NCBI GenBank assembly: GCA_944387115.1
Contig: CALXDR010000003.1
Coordinates: forward strand, 1 to 64,000
DNA length: 64,000 nucleotides
Direction of reading: 5' to 3'
Source: an uncultured Oscillospiraceae bacterium
GTDB taxonomy: Bacteria > Bacillota > Clostridia > Oscillospirales > Oscillospiraceae
Positions 25,747 through 33,889 of this stretch are shown one piece after another (position 1 is the first letter of the stretch; each line of letters begins with the position of its first letter). The notes below the pieces were generated by a model that searched no databases, was not told the DNA's origin, and saw only the letters and a list, made by a program, of their open reading frames with translations. The position numbers and the translations under genes are program-made.

Positions 25747-25785
25747 GCCGGCAAGACCTGTTGTTTGGGTCTTGCCGGCTTTTTT
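25747..25785 (+). terminator. terminator of the cinA operon
   Basis: GCCGGCAAGACC (25747-25758) paired with GGTCTTGCCGGC (25768-25779), followed by six T. Confidence 0.92.
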
Positions 25786-25848
25786 GTTTGCGCAATGGAC
25801 TGCCGCCCCGGCGGAGGACAGCACCCTGAAGGAACTATGAACCTCTTC

Positions 25849-25964
25849 TTAAAAAAGTTAAGGAATTCTAAAAAAAGCTAAGGGGTTCTTTGGAAAAATT
25901 TAAGGCTTTAAAAGAAAAGCTTAAGGGATTTCCATGGAGAATCCTAAAAATAGTTTTGTAGAAT
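25849..25964 (+). promoter_or_regulatory. phased TTAAGG/TTAAAA array and -10 before the C39-like gene
   Basis: TTAA-type hexamers recur on one strand about every 10 bp: 25849, 25858, 25868, 25878, 25900, 25908, 25921 and 25944. Four of them are (T/C)TAAGG at 20-22 bp steps. A -10 TAGAAT (25959-25964) follows nine bases after the last, with no recognisable -35. This is the layout of promoters activated by OmpR/PhoB-type response regulators; the A-runs may also bend the DNA. Confidence 0.6.
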
Positions 25965-25983
25965 CAGGAAGAAGGCCGAAGCC

Positions 25984-26850
25984 ATGGTAGGGATGCGCCA
26001 AAGGGTTCAAATTGGGAGGGCTGATGATGTTCTACAAAAAAGCGTACAGAAAAGCAAGAAAATGGTGTGTGTTGTGCTGGGGGCGGCGCTGCTCTGGAGC
26101 GGCTGTAATCCTTTGATGGTATTGGAATACGGCAGCAGGGCTGTGGGTACGATGGTAGAGAATCTGGTCAGCGCATACAGGGCGGAACGGGATTTGTTTG
26201 AGGGGTATGTAAGGGAATTGGCGGGGGTAAAGCCCGTTCCGGCGGGGTCTACGCTGCAAGAAGTGACCCTGCAAAATCCTGAGCTGCCCAATGGGTGCGA
26301 GGTGACAAGCCTGTCCATGCTGCTGGCTGCCTTTGGACTGCCCATTGATAAGGTGGAGCTGTATGAGCGTTATATGCAGTCGGAGGGCTTTGCAGATTCC
26401 CAGCTGGGGGATATGCGCTATGGCCCCTCTCCAGAGGAGGTCTATGTGGGGGATGCCGCAAGCGCCAGCGGAGGGTGGTACTGCTTTGAAGGTCCGGTTG
26501 TGAAAGCGGGTACGGCGTGGCTTGCGGAAACGGGAAGTGACTATGAGATGCAGATCATATCCGGCCTGAGCCGGGAGGAGCTGGATCAATACGCACAGCG
26601 GGGAACCCCGGTGGTTGCCTGGGTGACGCTGGGGTATCAGAGTCCCAGTTATTCCAGTGCCTTTCAATGGATGTTGCCCGACGGGACGGTGTATGTTCCA
26701 TACAGCAACCTCCACTGTGTGGTTCTGGCGGGGGAGGAGGGCGGACAGTACCGCATTGCAGACCCCCTGTATGGCTGGACAACGGTGGAAAAAGAGGTGT
26801 TTTGGGAGAGCTTTGACGCCATGGGCAGACGGGCTGTGAGTATGAGATAA
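25984..26850 (+). CDS. C39-like papain-fold peptidase-domain protein, probably exported
   Basis: 288 residues as read. A hydrophobic stretch (about 27-42, VVLGAALLWSGCNPL) looks like a signal sequence, possibly lipoprotein, although the lipobox is imperfect. The rest fits Peptidase_C39_2: catalytic-Cys region PELPNGCEVTSLSMLL (about Cys105), His in SNLHCVVLAGEEGG (about 244) and Asp in YRIADPLYGW. Function in the family ranges from bacteriocin-leader-type proteases to cell-surface proteins. The ATG at 25984 lacks a good ribosome site; GGAGGG at 26014-26019 precedes ATGATG in another frame that encodes a basic stretch, so the true start or a frameshift is in question. Less GC-rich than its neighbours. 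Confidence 0.75.
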   Translation: MVGMRQRVQIGRADDVLQKSVQKSKKMVCVVLGAALLWSGCNPLMVLEYGSRAVGTMVENLVSAYRAERDLFEGYVRELAGVKPVPAGSTLQEVTLQNPELPNGCEVTSLSMLLAAFGLPIDKVELYERYMQSEGFADSQLGDMRYGPSPEEVYVGDAASASGGWYCFEGPVVKAGTAWLAETGSDYEMQIISGLSREELDQYAQRGTPVVAWVTLGYQSPSYSSAFQWMLPDGTVYVPYSNLHCVVLAGEEGGQYRIADPLYGWTTVEKEVFWESFDAMGRRAVSMR

Positions 26851-26854
26851 AGGA

Positions 26855-26896
26855 CACAGCGGCCCCAGGTTTCTATGGAAACCTGGGGCCGCTGTG
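26855..26896. terminator. hairpin between convergent C39-like gene and thiI
   Basis: Perfect 19-bp stem CACAGCGGCCCCAGGTTTC with a four-base loop; CTGTTTC follows on the plus strand and TCCTTTATC on the minus strand, so it may serve both genes. Confidence 0.8.
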
Positions 26897-26916
26897 CTGT
26901 TTCATCTACAGGCAGA

Positions 26917-28089
26917 TTACAGCTCGAGAATGACCCGCTGGATGGTGCCCACGGCCTCATCCACCATGGCCTGGATGTCCAGCGCCTGCTCTGCCTCCAG
27001 CAGCTCCTCCAGCTTGGGCCGGGTGCGGGGGTGCTTGGGGGTGAACACGGTGCAGCAATCCTCAAAGGGGAGGATGGAGGTTTCAAAGGTGCCGATTTTG
27101 CGGGAAATGGACACAATCTCCTCCTTGTCCATGCCCACCACCGGGCGCAGCACGGGGATGGTACACACCGCATTGGTGCAGGCCATGGCCTCCAGGGTCT
27201 GGCTGGCCACCTGGCCCACCGACTCGCCGGTGACCAGGGCCTGGATGCCGTTCTCCTCGGCCACCCGGCAGGCAATGCGCATCATAAAGCGGCGCATGAG
27301 GATGGTGAACAGCTCCTCGGGGCAGGCCCGGCGCAGCTGCTCCTGAATCTTGGTAAAGGACACGATGTGTACGCAGGTCTTGCCGGTGTAGGGCACCAGC
27401 AGGCGGGCCAAATCCAGCACCTTCTCCCGGGCCTCCAGGGAGGTGTAGGGGTAGGACTCGAAGTGAATCATGTCCACAATGACCCCCCGCTTGGCAATCA
27501 TCCACGAGGCCACGGGGGAGTCGATGCCGCCGGAGAGCAGGGAGAGGGCACGCCCCCCCATGCCCACCGGCAGTCCCCCTGCGCCCTCCTGGGGGGCGGC
27601 GTGGACATAGGCCTCATAGTCCCGGATTTCCACATACACAGTCAGCTCCGGGGTGTGCACATCCACCTTCAAGTGGGGGAAGGCCTGGTGGAGGCGGCTG
27701 CCCACATACTGGGAGAGCTGGATGGAGGTCATGGGGAAGGACTTATCTGCCCGCTTGGACTCCACCTTAAAGCTTTTGGCGGCGCGCAGCTGGTCTGCCA
27801 GGTACGCCTTGGCGCAGGCGACAATGGCGTCCTTGTCCTTCTCACAGGCCTTGGCGCGGCTCAGTCCCGCCACGCCAAACAGCTTTTGCATGGCCTGCCA
27901 GGCCCCTTCAAAGTCGCAGGTGTCCTCCAAGGGCTCCACATAGGTGGCAGACTGACGGGTGTACACCCGCCAGGAGCCGTATTTCTTCAAGCGCCGCTTG
28001 GCGTTGCCCATCAGCTTGTCCTCAAAGCCCCGGCGGTTGAGGCCCTTGAGCACCATTTCGCCCTGCTTGAGCAGGATGATTTCTTTCAC
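26917..28089 (-). CDS. thiI: tRNA 4-thiouridine synthase ThiI
   Basis: Adenylates and thiolates U8 of tRNA and, in many bacteria, supplies sulfur for thiamine. 390 residues: ferredoxin-like N-terminus, THUMP RNA-binding domain (about 60-165), and an adenylating PP-loop domain with LSGGIDSPVASWMIAKRG near residue 182 and EENGIQALVTGESVGQVASQ shown in part as LVTGESVGQVASQT. The C-terminal rhodanese domain of the E. coli enzyme is absent, as usual in Firmicutes, so a cysteine desulfurase partner must deliver sulfur directly. Starts with GTG, seven bases after GGAGG. Promoter at 28134-28163. Confidence 0.95.
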   Translation of the reverse strand: MKEIILLKQGEMVLKGLNRRGFEDKLMGNAKRRLKKYGSWRVYTRQSATYVEPLEDTCDFEGAWQAMQKLFGVAGLSRAKACEKDKDAIVACAKAYLADQLRAAKSFKVESKRADKSFPMTSIQLSQYVGSRLHQAFPHLKVDVHTPELTVYVEIRDYEAYVHAAPQEGAGGLPVGMGGRALSLLSGGIDSPVASWMIAKRGVIVDMIHFESYPYTSLEAREKVLDLARLLVPYTGKTCVHIVSFTKIQEQLRRACPEELFTILMRRFMMRIACRVAEENGIQALVTGESVGQVASQTLEAMACTNAVCTIPVLRPVVGMDKEEIVSISRKIGTFETSILPFEDCCTVFTPKHPRTRPKLEELLEAEQALDIQAMVDEAVGTIQRVILEL

Positions 28090-28133
28090 TAAAATCCCTC
28101 CAGGGTACGGAAAGTACCGTTGTTTTCTCTGGT

Positions 28134-28163
28134 AGTTTAACGCTTTTGGAGCCTTACTGTCAA
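28134..28163 (-). promoter_or_regulatory. thiI promoter
   Basis: Minus-strand TTGACA (28158-28163), 18-bp spacer, TAAACT (28134-28139). Confidence 0.75.
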
Positions 28164-28216
28164 GATGAACAGGGAGAGGCGGAAAGTTTTGTACAAAAAA
28201 TAATATATCCTATATC

Positions 28217-28245
28217 TTGCAAAATATTTGGGGAGGGAGTATACT
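28217..28245 (+). promoter_or_regulatory. promoter of the 2-oxoacid oxidoreductase operon
   Basis: TTGCAA (28217-28222), 17-bp spacer, TATACT (28240-28245), in an AT-rich patch; about 90 bp before the first gene. Confidence 0.8.
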
Positions 28246-28337
28246 AGGCCCATAGGGTGGCGGGGATGCCGCCCAGGGCGGCGGACGGGGATGCGCAGGA
28301 CGCCGGTTGAATTTGAATCCAGAGGACGGAGTGCAGG

Positions 28338-29042
28338 ATGGAGCGTATTTTTACACAGCTGGAAGGGCGAAAAAACTTTGTCTTTGTGGGCGAGGCGGGC
28401 AGCGGGAAGAGCGAGCTGGCCATCAGCTTTGCCCGGCAGCTTGCCGCACGCAGCCCAGGGCGGCAGGTTCATTTTTTTGACTTGGACATGACCAAGCCCC
28501 TGTTTCGCGCCAGAGATGCGGCCGGGGCGCTGGCCCAGGCCGGTGTGGAGGTACACTTTCAGCAGCAGTTTATGGACGCCCCCACCCTGGTGGGCGGTGT
28601 GACGCCCCTGCTCCGTGACCCCAAGGCGCTGGTGGTGATGGATGTGGGAGGCGACCACATCGGCGCCCGCTCCATCGGCGGCTTTGCCGCCCTGCTCAAC
28701 CGTCCCGAGGCGGCGGTGTTTTATCTCATCAACCCCTATCGCCCCTGGTCGGATACCATCGAGCACATCGACGGCACCCTGGGAAAAATCCTGGGTGTCT
28801 CCCATGTGCGCCTGGATCAGCTCACCCTGGTGAGCAATCCCCACAATGGGGTGCACACCACGGCAGAGCAGGTGGTGGAGGGACACCGCAAGGTGGAGCA
28901 GCTGGTGGGAGAGTACCTGCCCATCTGCTTTGCCTGCGCCAGCCACAAGCTGGCCCCTGCGGTGGCGCAGGCGCTGGAGGTGCCCGTCTTCCCCCTGCAC
29001 CTGACCCTCAACTATCCCTGGCTCAACCCCGAGGCGTGGTAA
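28338..29042 (+). CDS. P-loop ATP-binding protein of unknown role
   Basis: 234 residues with a Walker A loop GEAGSGKSELAISFA (about residues 18-32) and a hydrophobic Walker-B-like ALVVMDVGGDHIGAR (about 95-109). HFFDLDMTKPLFRARDAAG also looks like a nucleotide-dependent switch region as in SIMIBI-class proteins. I do not recognise a named function. It is the first gene after the operon promoter and is followed 54 bases later by the ferredoxin and three subunits of a 2-oxoacid:ferredoxin oxidoreductase, so it may help assemble, activate or regulate that enzyme. Cytoplasmic, no signal peptide. Confidence 0.8.
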   Translation: MERIFTQLEGRKNFVFVGEAGSGKSELAISFARQLAARSPGRQVHFFDLDMTKPLFRARDAAGALAQAGVEVHFQQQFMDAPTLVGGVTPLLRDPKALVVMDVGGDHIGARSIGGFAALLNRPEAAVFYLINPYRPWSDTIEHIDGTLGKILGVSHVRLDQLTLVSNPHNGVHTTAEQVVEGHRKVEQLVGEYLPICFACASHKLAPAVAQALEVPVFPLHLTLNYPWLNPEAW

Positions 29043-29096
29043 TTGCGCCCAGCAACATCTCAGATACACCCGGAGAGGAAAGGAGGAGAGAGCTGT

Positions 29097-29300
29097 ATGG
29101 CTATGATTCAAGTCATCGCCGAGCGCTGCAAAAGCTGCCAGTACTGCGTGAAATTCTGCCCCAAGCAGGTATTGGCGGTGGGTAAGAAGGTCAACTCCAA
29201 GGGCTACGAGTATGTGGAGCCTGTCAATCAGGAGGCCTGCATTGCCTGCTGTATGTGCGGGCGTATCTGCCCCGACGGCGCCATTGAAGTCTATAAGTAA
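29097..29300 (+). CDS. 2[4Fe-4S] ferredoxin subunit of 2-oxoacid:ferredoxin oxidoreductase
   Basis: 67-residue delta-type subunit that relays electrons from the TPP-dependent oxidation to ferredoxin. Two cluster motifs: CKSCQYCVKFCP and CIACCMCGRICP, i.e. CxxCxxCxxxCP twice. The ATG at 29097 (MAMIQVIAE) follows AAGGAGG; a second ATG two codons later is possible. Positioned directly before the alpha subunit, as in vor/kor operons. Confidence 0.93.
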   Translation: MAMIQVIAERCKSCQYCVKFCPKQVLAVGKKVNSKGYEYVEPVNQEACIACCMCGRICPDGAIEVYK

Positions 29301-29315
29301 AGGAGAGAAACGAAC

Positions 29316-30395
29316 ATGGCAAGAGTACTGATGAAGGGCTGCGAGGCAATTGCTGAGGCAGCTGTGCGTGCCGGCTGTCGTTTCTTTGCCGGTTACCCCA
29401 TCACCCCCCAGAACGAGATTCCCGAGTATTTTGCCCGCCGTATGCCTGAGGTGGGCGGTGTGTTTGTCCAGGGCGAAAGTGAGGTCGCCTCGGTGAACAT
29501 GGTGTACGGCGCTGCCTCTGCCGGCACCCGCAGCATGACCTCCTCCTCCAGCCCCGGCATCTCCCTGAAGAGCGAGGGCATCTCCTATGCCGCCGCCGCC
29601 CGGGTGCCCATGGTGTATGCCAACATCTCCCGGGGCGGCCCCGGCGTGGGGGCCATTCAGCCTGCCCAGCAGGACTATTTCCAGGCCACCAAGGCCTCCG
29701 GCAACGGCGGCTTTGAGATGCTGGTGCTCGCCCCCTCCACGGTGCAGGAGGCGGTGGATTTGACCTATGCCGCCTTTGACTACGCCGACCGGGACCAGAA
29801 TCCCGTGCTCATCCTGGCCGACGGCGTGATCGGCACCATGATGGAGCCGGTGGAGCTGCCCCCCATGAAGAGCGACGAGGAGATTGCCGCCATCCGGGCG
29901 GGGAAGGCCGCCTGGGCCTGCACCGGCCACAAGCTGGACTACGCCAACCGCTCCTGGATTCAGCCCGGACAGTGGGACACCAAGAAGATGCAGCAGGAGA
30001 ACGAGAAGGCCGCCGCCATGTACGCCACCTGGGAGCAGGATGTCCAGGTGGAGGAGTACCACACCCAGGACGCTGAGGTGGTCATCGCCGCCTATGGCAT
30101 TTCCGGGCGCATTGCCAAGTCTGTGGTGGACATCTGTCGGAGCGCTGGCAAAAAGGTGGGGCTGATTCGCCCCATCACGGTGCATCCCTTCCCCTATGCC
30201 GCCTTTGACCGCATCAACTACGATGTGTGCAAGGCGGTGCTGGATGTGGAGATGTCCATTCCCGCCCAGATGGTGCAGGATGTGCGTGCTGGCGTCAAGG
30301 GCCGCTGCCCCATTGAGACCTGCCTGTGCTCCGGCGGCAACATCATGAGCCGTGAGGCCATCCTCAACACTGTGGATGCCATCCTGGCCAAGTAA
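29316..30395 (+). CDS. vorB: 2-oxoacid:ferredoxin oxidoreductase alpha subunit (VorB type)
   Basis: 359 residues, the pyrimidine-binding (N-terminal) chain. Begins RVLMKGCEAIAEAAVRAGCR, then FFAGYPITPQNEIPEYFARR, GESEVASVNMVYGAASAG, SSSSPGISLKSEGISYAAAA and SRGGPGVGAIQPAQQDYFQA, all typical of subunits annotated as 3-methyl-2-oxobutanoate dehydrogenase VorB. The likely reaction is CoA-dependent oxidation of a branched-chain (or 2-oxoglutarate) oxoacid with reduction of ferredoxin. Which substrate is preferred cannot be read from the sequence. Operon spacing of 15 bases on each side. Confidence 0.9.
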   Translation: MARVLMKGCEAIAEAAVRAGCRFFAGYPITPQNEIPEYFARRMPEVGGVFVQGESEVASVNMVYGAASAGTRSMTSSSSPGISLKSEGISYAAAARVPMVYANISRGGPGVGAIQPAQQDYFQATKASGNGGFEMLVLAPSTVQEAVDLTYAAFDYADRDQNPVLILADGVIGTMMEPVELPPMKSDEEIAAIRAGKAAWACTGHKLDYANRSWIQPGQWDTKKMQQENEKAAAMYATWEQDVQVEEYHTQDAEVVIAAYGISGRIAKSVVDICRSAGKKVGLIRPITVHPFPYAAFDRINYDVCKAVLDVEMSIPAQMVQDVRAGVKGRCPIETCLCSGGNIMSREAILNTVDAILAK

Positions 30396-30409
30396 GGGGG
30401 ACTGAGACC

Positions 30410-31147
30410 ATGGAAAAGATTTATTCCCGTACCAAAACCATTCAGGAGGATAAGGTGTCCGGCTTCTGCCCCGGCTGTATGCACTCCACGGTGGTCAAGC
30501 TCATCGGCGAGGTCATGGAGGAGATGGATGTGGTGGAAAAGACCGTGATGGTCACCGGCATCGGCTGCTGCGGCCTCCACATGGATTACATCGCCTACGA
30601 CACCATCACCGCACCCCACGGCCGTGCCACGGCTGTGGCCACCGGCATGAAGCGCTCCAGCCCCGACAGCCTGATTTTCACCTATCAGGGGGACGGCGAC
30701 TTTGCCTCCATCGGCCTGGGGGAGTCCATCTCCGCGGCAAACCGTGGGGAGAACATCACCGTCATCTTCATCAACAACGGCATTTACGGTATGACCGGCG
30801 GTCAGCTGGCCCCCACCACCCTGCTGGGGATGAAGGCCTCCACCGCACCCAAGGGGCGTGTGGCTGAGGAGCACGGCTATCCCATGCATATGTGCGAGAT
30901 TCTCAACCAGCTCACTGCGCCTGCCTACCTGGTGCGCACCAGCTGCAACACCCCCCAGAATGTCATCAAGACCAAAGCCGCCATTAAGAAGGCCTTCCAG
31001 AACCAGCTGGACGGCAAGGGCTTCTCCATGGTGGAGATTGTGACCAGCTGCCCCACCAACTGGGGCATGGACGCCCTGACGGCCCTGGACTTTATCGAGG
31101 AGAAGATGCTCCCCGAGTTCCCGCTGGGCGTCATTCGTGACCGCTGA
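30410..31147 (+). CDS. 2-oxoacid:ferredoxin oxidoreductase beta subunit (TPP-binding)
   Basis: 245 residues carrying the thiamine-diphosphate site: FTYQGDGDFASIGLGESI (GDG...) through INNGIYGMTGGQLAPTTLLG, which binds Mg and pyrophosphate. FCPGCMHSTVVK near residue 20 is the family's conserved Cys-Pro-Gly-Cys segment. Works with the alpha, gamma and ferredoxin subunits encoded on both sides. Confidence 0.93.
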   Translation: MEKIYSRTKTIQEDKVSGFCPGCMHSTVVKLIGEVMEEMDVVEKTVMVTGIGCCGLHMDYIAYDTITAPHGRATAVATGMKRSSPDSLIFTYQGDGDFASIGLGESISAANRGENITVIFINNGIYGMTGGQLAPTTLLGMKASTAPKGRVAEEHGYPMHMCEILNQLTAPAYLVRTSCNTPQNVIKTKAAIKKAFQNQLDGKGFSMVEIVTSCPTNWGMDALTALDFIEEKMLPEFPLGVIRDR

Positions 31148-31162
31148 GGAGGGAGAGAGAAC

Positions 31163-31708
31163 ATGGAAACCAATCTGTGCGTCGCCGGCTTCGGCGGCCA
31201 GGGCGTGATGTCCCTGGGTAAATTTTTGGCGGACGCCACCTGCAACGCCACCGACAAGCAAGTGACCTTCTTCCCCTCCTATGGCGCAGAGCAGCGCGGC
31301 GGCACCGCCAACTGCTTTGTGGTCATCTCGGATGGGATGATCGGCGCCCCCCTGGGGGATGTGATGGACGACCTGATTGTGATGAACGGGCCCTCCATGA
31401 ACAAGTTCCTGCCCACCTTGAAAAAGGGCGGCACCCTGTTTGTCAACAGCTCCATTGTGGATGCCAACATCGACCGGGAGGATGTGAAGGTGGTCAAGGC
31501 CCCCGTCACCACCCTGGCCCTGGAAATGGGCAACGCCAAGGTGCTCAACGTCATCATGCTGGGGGTGTATGTGGGCTATACAGAGGTTGTCCCCCCCGAA
31601 GTGGTGTGGGAGACCATTGAGCACAAGCTGGGCAGCAAGCCCAAGCTGCTCCCCCTCAATAAGCTGGCCTTTGAGAAGGGGCTGGAAATCGGGCGCAGCC
31701 AGAGATAA
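31163..31708 (+). CDS. 2-oxoacid:ferredoxin oxidoreductase gamma subunit
   Basis: 181 residues of the POR/KOR catalytic-gamma type: NLCVAGFGGQGVMSLGKFLA at the N-terminus (CoA-binding region in homologues) and FFPSYGAEQRGGTANCFVVI, both strongly conserved. Last gene of the operon, followed by a terminator 88 bases on. Completes a four-subunit enzyme for anaerobic amino-acid or oxoacid fermentation. Confidence 0.93.
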   Translation: METNLCVAGFGGQGVMSLGKFLADATCNATDKQVTFFPSYGAEQRGGTANCFVVISDGMIGAPLGDVMDDLIVMNGPSMNKFLPTLKKGGTLFVNSSIVDANIDREDVKVVKAPVTTLALEMGNAKVLNVIMLGVYVGYTEVVPPEVVWETIEHKLGSKPKLLPLNKLAFEKGLEIGRSQR

Positions 31709-31795
31709 CCCCAAAGGGTCCCGCTGTGGTGGGCAGTTGGGGTGGACTGGCGCAGAGGAACCGCCCCAGGCCCGGCTTGTCCCAGTGGACCGTCA

Positions 31796-31843
31796 AGAGA
31801 ACCCCCGGTGTTTGCATTGCAGACCGGGGGTTCTCTCGTTTTT
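31796..31843 (+). terminator. terminator of the 2-oxoacid oxidoreductase operon
   Basis: AGAGAACCCCCGGT (31796-31809) paired with ACCGGGGGTTCTCT (31823-31836), then CGTTTTTG. Confidence 0.92.
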
Positions 31844-31927
31844 GCTGCTGTCGGCGGCGTGGGCGGGATGCAGGGGCGGCTGGGAAGGGCAGGACGGCGG
31901 AGGGCAGGGGGGCTGATACAGTTTCTA

Positions 31928-31956
31928 TTGTGTTTCCCGGGGGAAAATGCTAAACT
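31928..31956 (+). promoter_or_regulatory. promoter of the GH5 cellulase gene
   Basis: TTGTGT (31928-31933), 17-bp spacer, TAAACT (31951-31956), about 63 bp before the start codon. Confidence 0.6.
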
Positions 31957-32018
31957 ATGTGGAAAAGACGGCGGAAACGCACCGGTGGCGTACACCGCAG
32001 AGGACGAGGAGGAGTACA

Positions 32019-33863
32019 ATGGCAGGCAAATGCAAGGTGTTTCCCATACTGCTTGCGCTGTGTATGGTGTTCACAACGGGGTGCAGCCCCGCCGGGGTGA
32101 GCGCCCAGGAGGAGGCCGCCCAGCACGCTTCGGCAGCCCCCAGCGGCGGGGATGGGGCAGTTTCATCCCAGCTGCCGGAGAAGGGCGCATCGGAGGAGGC
32201 GGACAACGCCGGCGACCCGGATGGGGAGGCGGATGGGGCCTCCGGCGGCCAGGGCGCTGACGGCGAGAGCGGAGAAACAGAGGGGCAGAGCGCCCCGCCG
32301 CAGGCCTCCCCGTCGGGGGGCAGCGGCGGGGATGGGGGCGGCGGCACCGCCGGAGGAGGTACTTCCGGCGGCAATGCCTCCGGCAGCACTGCCAGCGGCG
32401 GCGGCACCAGAAAGCCGGTGCAGGGGGTGGGGTATCCCTCCACCTCTGGAGCGTTGCGGGTGGAGGGCAGTCAGCTGGTGGACAGCAACGGGAAGGCCAT
32501 TCAGCTGCGGGGCATCAGCACCCATGGGCTGGCGTGGTTTCCCCAGTATGTGAACGAGGCCGCCTTCCGCCAATTCCGGTATGAGTGGAATGTCAATGTG
32601 GTGCGCCTGGCCATGTATACCGCCGAATACGGCGGCTACTGCACCGGGGGCAATCAGGAGCAGCTGAAAAACCTGGTGCGCAAGGGGGTGGAGTATGCCA
32701 CGGCCCAGGATATGTATGTCATTGTGGACTGGCATGTGCTCTACGACCGGGACCCCAATACCTATCTGGCCCAGGCCAAGGCCTTTTTTGCCCAGATGTC
32801 CAGGGAGTTTGCAGGGCACAACAACGTCCTGTATGAAATCTGCAACGAGCCCAACGGGAGCACCAGCTGGTCCCGGGTGAAGGCCTATGCCGAGGAGATT
32901 ATCCCGGTGATTCGGAGCAATGACCCGGATGCCGTGATCATTGTGGGCACCCCCGACTGGTGCAAGGATTTGGGGCAGGCGGCGGCAGACCCCATCACCA
33001 GCGCCAAAAACATCATGTATTCCCTCCATTTTTATGCCGCCACCCACACCGATTGGCTGCGCAGCAGCATGGTCAGCGCCATCCAGGCGGGGCTGCCTGT
33101 GTTTGTATCCGAGTACGGCATCTGCGACGCCAGCGGCAATGGGGCCATCAATGAGAGCCAGGCCAACCAATGGGTGGAGGTGATGAACCGGTATGGGGTG
33201 AGCTATGTGGCGTGGAGCCTGTCCAACAAGGCGGAGACGGCGTCCATCCTCAACAGCAGCTGCACCAAGGTGTCTGGGTTTACAGAAGGTGACTTGAGCG
33301 CCTCGGGCAGGTGGCTGTACAAAATGCTCACGGGGAACTCCGCCTTCCAGACCTCTTCCGGCGGTGAGGGGAGCGGCCAGAGCAACGCTGCGGCCCAGAC
33401 ACCCGGCACGGGAACTGGTGGACAGAGCAGCGCAGGGAGCACTTCTGCCACCCCCAAGCCCACCACTCCGGCGGCCGCCACGCCCCCGGTGAGCACCCCC
33501 GCCCCCACCCCTGCCCCGGCCAACGGCAATCAGGGGAGCGAGCAGGGGGTGCAGCTCACCGGTGCAGACCTCCAGTTCACCGCCACCCTGGTCAACAGCT
33601 GGCAGGCCAACGGGCAGAGCTTTTACCACTACACCCTCACCGTGCGCAATATCAGCGGCAAGCAGGGGAGCAGCTGGAGGGTGGAGGTGCCCTTCAGCGG
33701 GGCTGTCACCCTGTCGGACGGATGGAATGGGGAGTATCAGGTGCGCGGAAGCACCCTGACCATCACCGCAAAGGACTACAATGGCGCTGTGAGCGCCGGA
33801 GGACAGGTGGACAACATCGGATTTATCGTCAGCGGTGAGGAGGGCTTGACCATCGTGCAGTAA
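32019..33863 (+). CDS. secreted lipoprotein endoglucanase: GH5 (subfamily 2-like) with C-terminal CBM2-like domain
   Basis: 614 residues. Signal peptide with lipobox FTTGC (Cys22), then about 110 residues of low-complexity Gly/Ser/Ala/Glu linker, a GH5 barrel (about 145-440), a Thr/Pro/Gln linker (about 445-510) and a C-terminal domain (about 515-614) with the WNGEYQVRGSTLTITAKDYN pattern of cellulose-binding CBM2. The barrel closely follows Bacillus EglS-type endo-beta-1,4-glucanases: RGISTHGLAWFPQYVNEAAF, YVIVDWHVLYDRDPN, acid/base Glu in YEICNEPNG (about 276) and nucleophile Glu in VFVSEYG (about 364). ATG at 32019 follows GAGGAGGAG. Likely anchored in the membrane and active on cellulose or mixed-linkage glucan outside the cell. 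Monocistronic. Confidence 0.92.
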   Translation: MAGKCKVFPILLALCMVFTTGCSPAGVSAQEEAAQHASAAPSGGDGAVSSQLPEKGASEEADNAGDPDGEADGASGGQGADGESGETEGQSAPPQASPSGGSGGDGGGGTAGGGTSGGNASGSTASGGGTRKPVQGVGYPSTSGALRVEGSQLVDSNGKAIQLRGISTHGLAWFPQYVNEAAFRQFRYEWNVNVVRLAMYTAEYGGYCTGGNQEQLKNLVRKGVEYATAQDMYVIVDWHVLYDRDPNTYLAQAKAFFAQMSREFAGHNNVLYEICNEPNGSTSWSRVKAYAEEIIPVIRSNDPDAVIIVGTPDWCKDLGQAAADPITSAKNIMYSLHFYAATHTDWLRSSMVSAIQAGLPVFVSEYGICDASGNGAINESQANQWVEVMNRYGVSYVAWSLSNKAETASILNSSCTKVSGFTEGDLSASGRWLYKMLTGNSAFQTSSGGEGSGQSNAAAQTPGTGTGGQSSAGSTSATPKPTTPAAATPPVSTPAPTPAPANGNQGSEQGVQLTGADLQFTATLVNSWQANGQSFYHYTLTVRNISGKQGSSWRVEVPFSGAVTLSDGWNGEYQVRGSTLTITAKDYNGAVSAGGQVDNIGFIVSGEEGLTIVQ

Positions 33864-33889
33864 GGACTGGTACAGCCGCAGCGCTTCAA

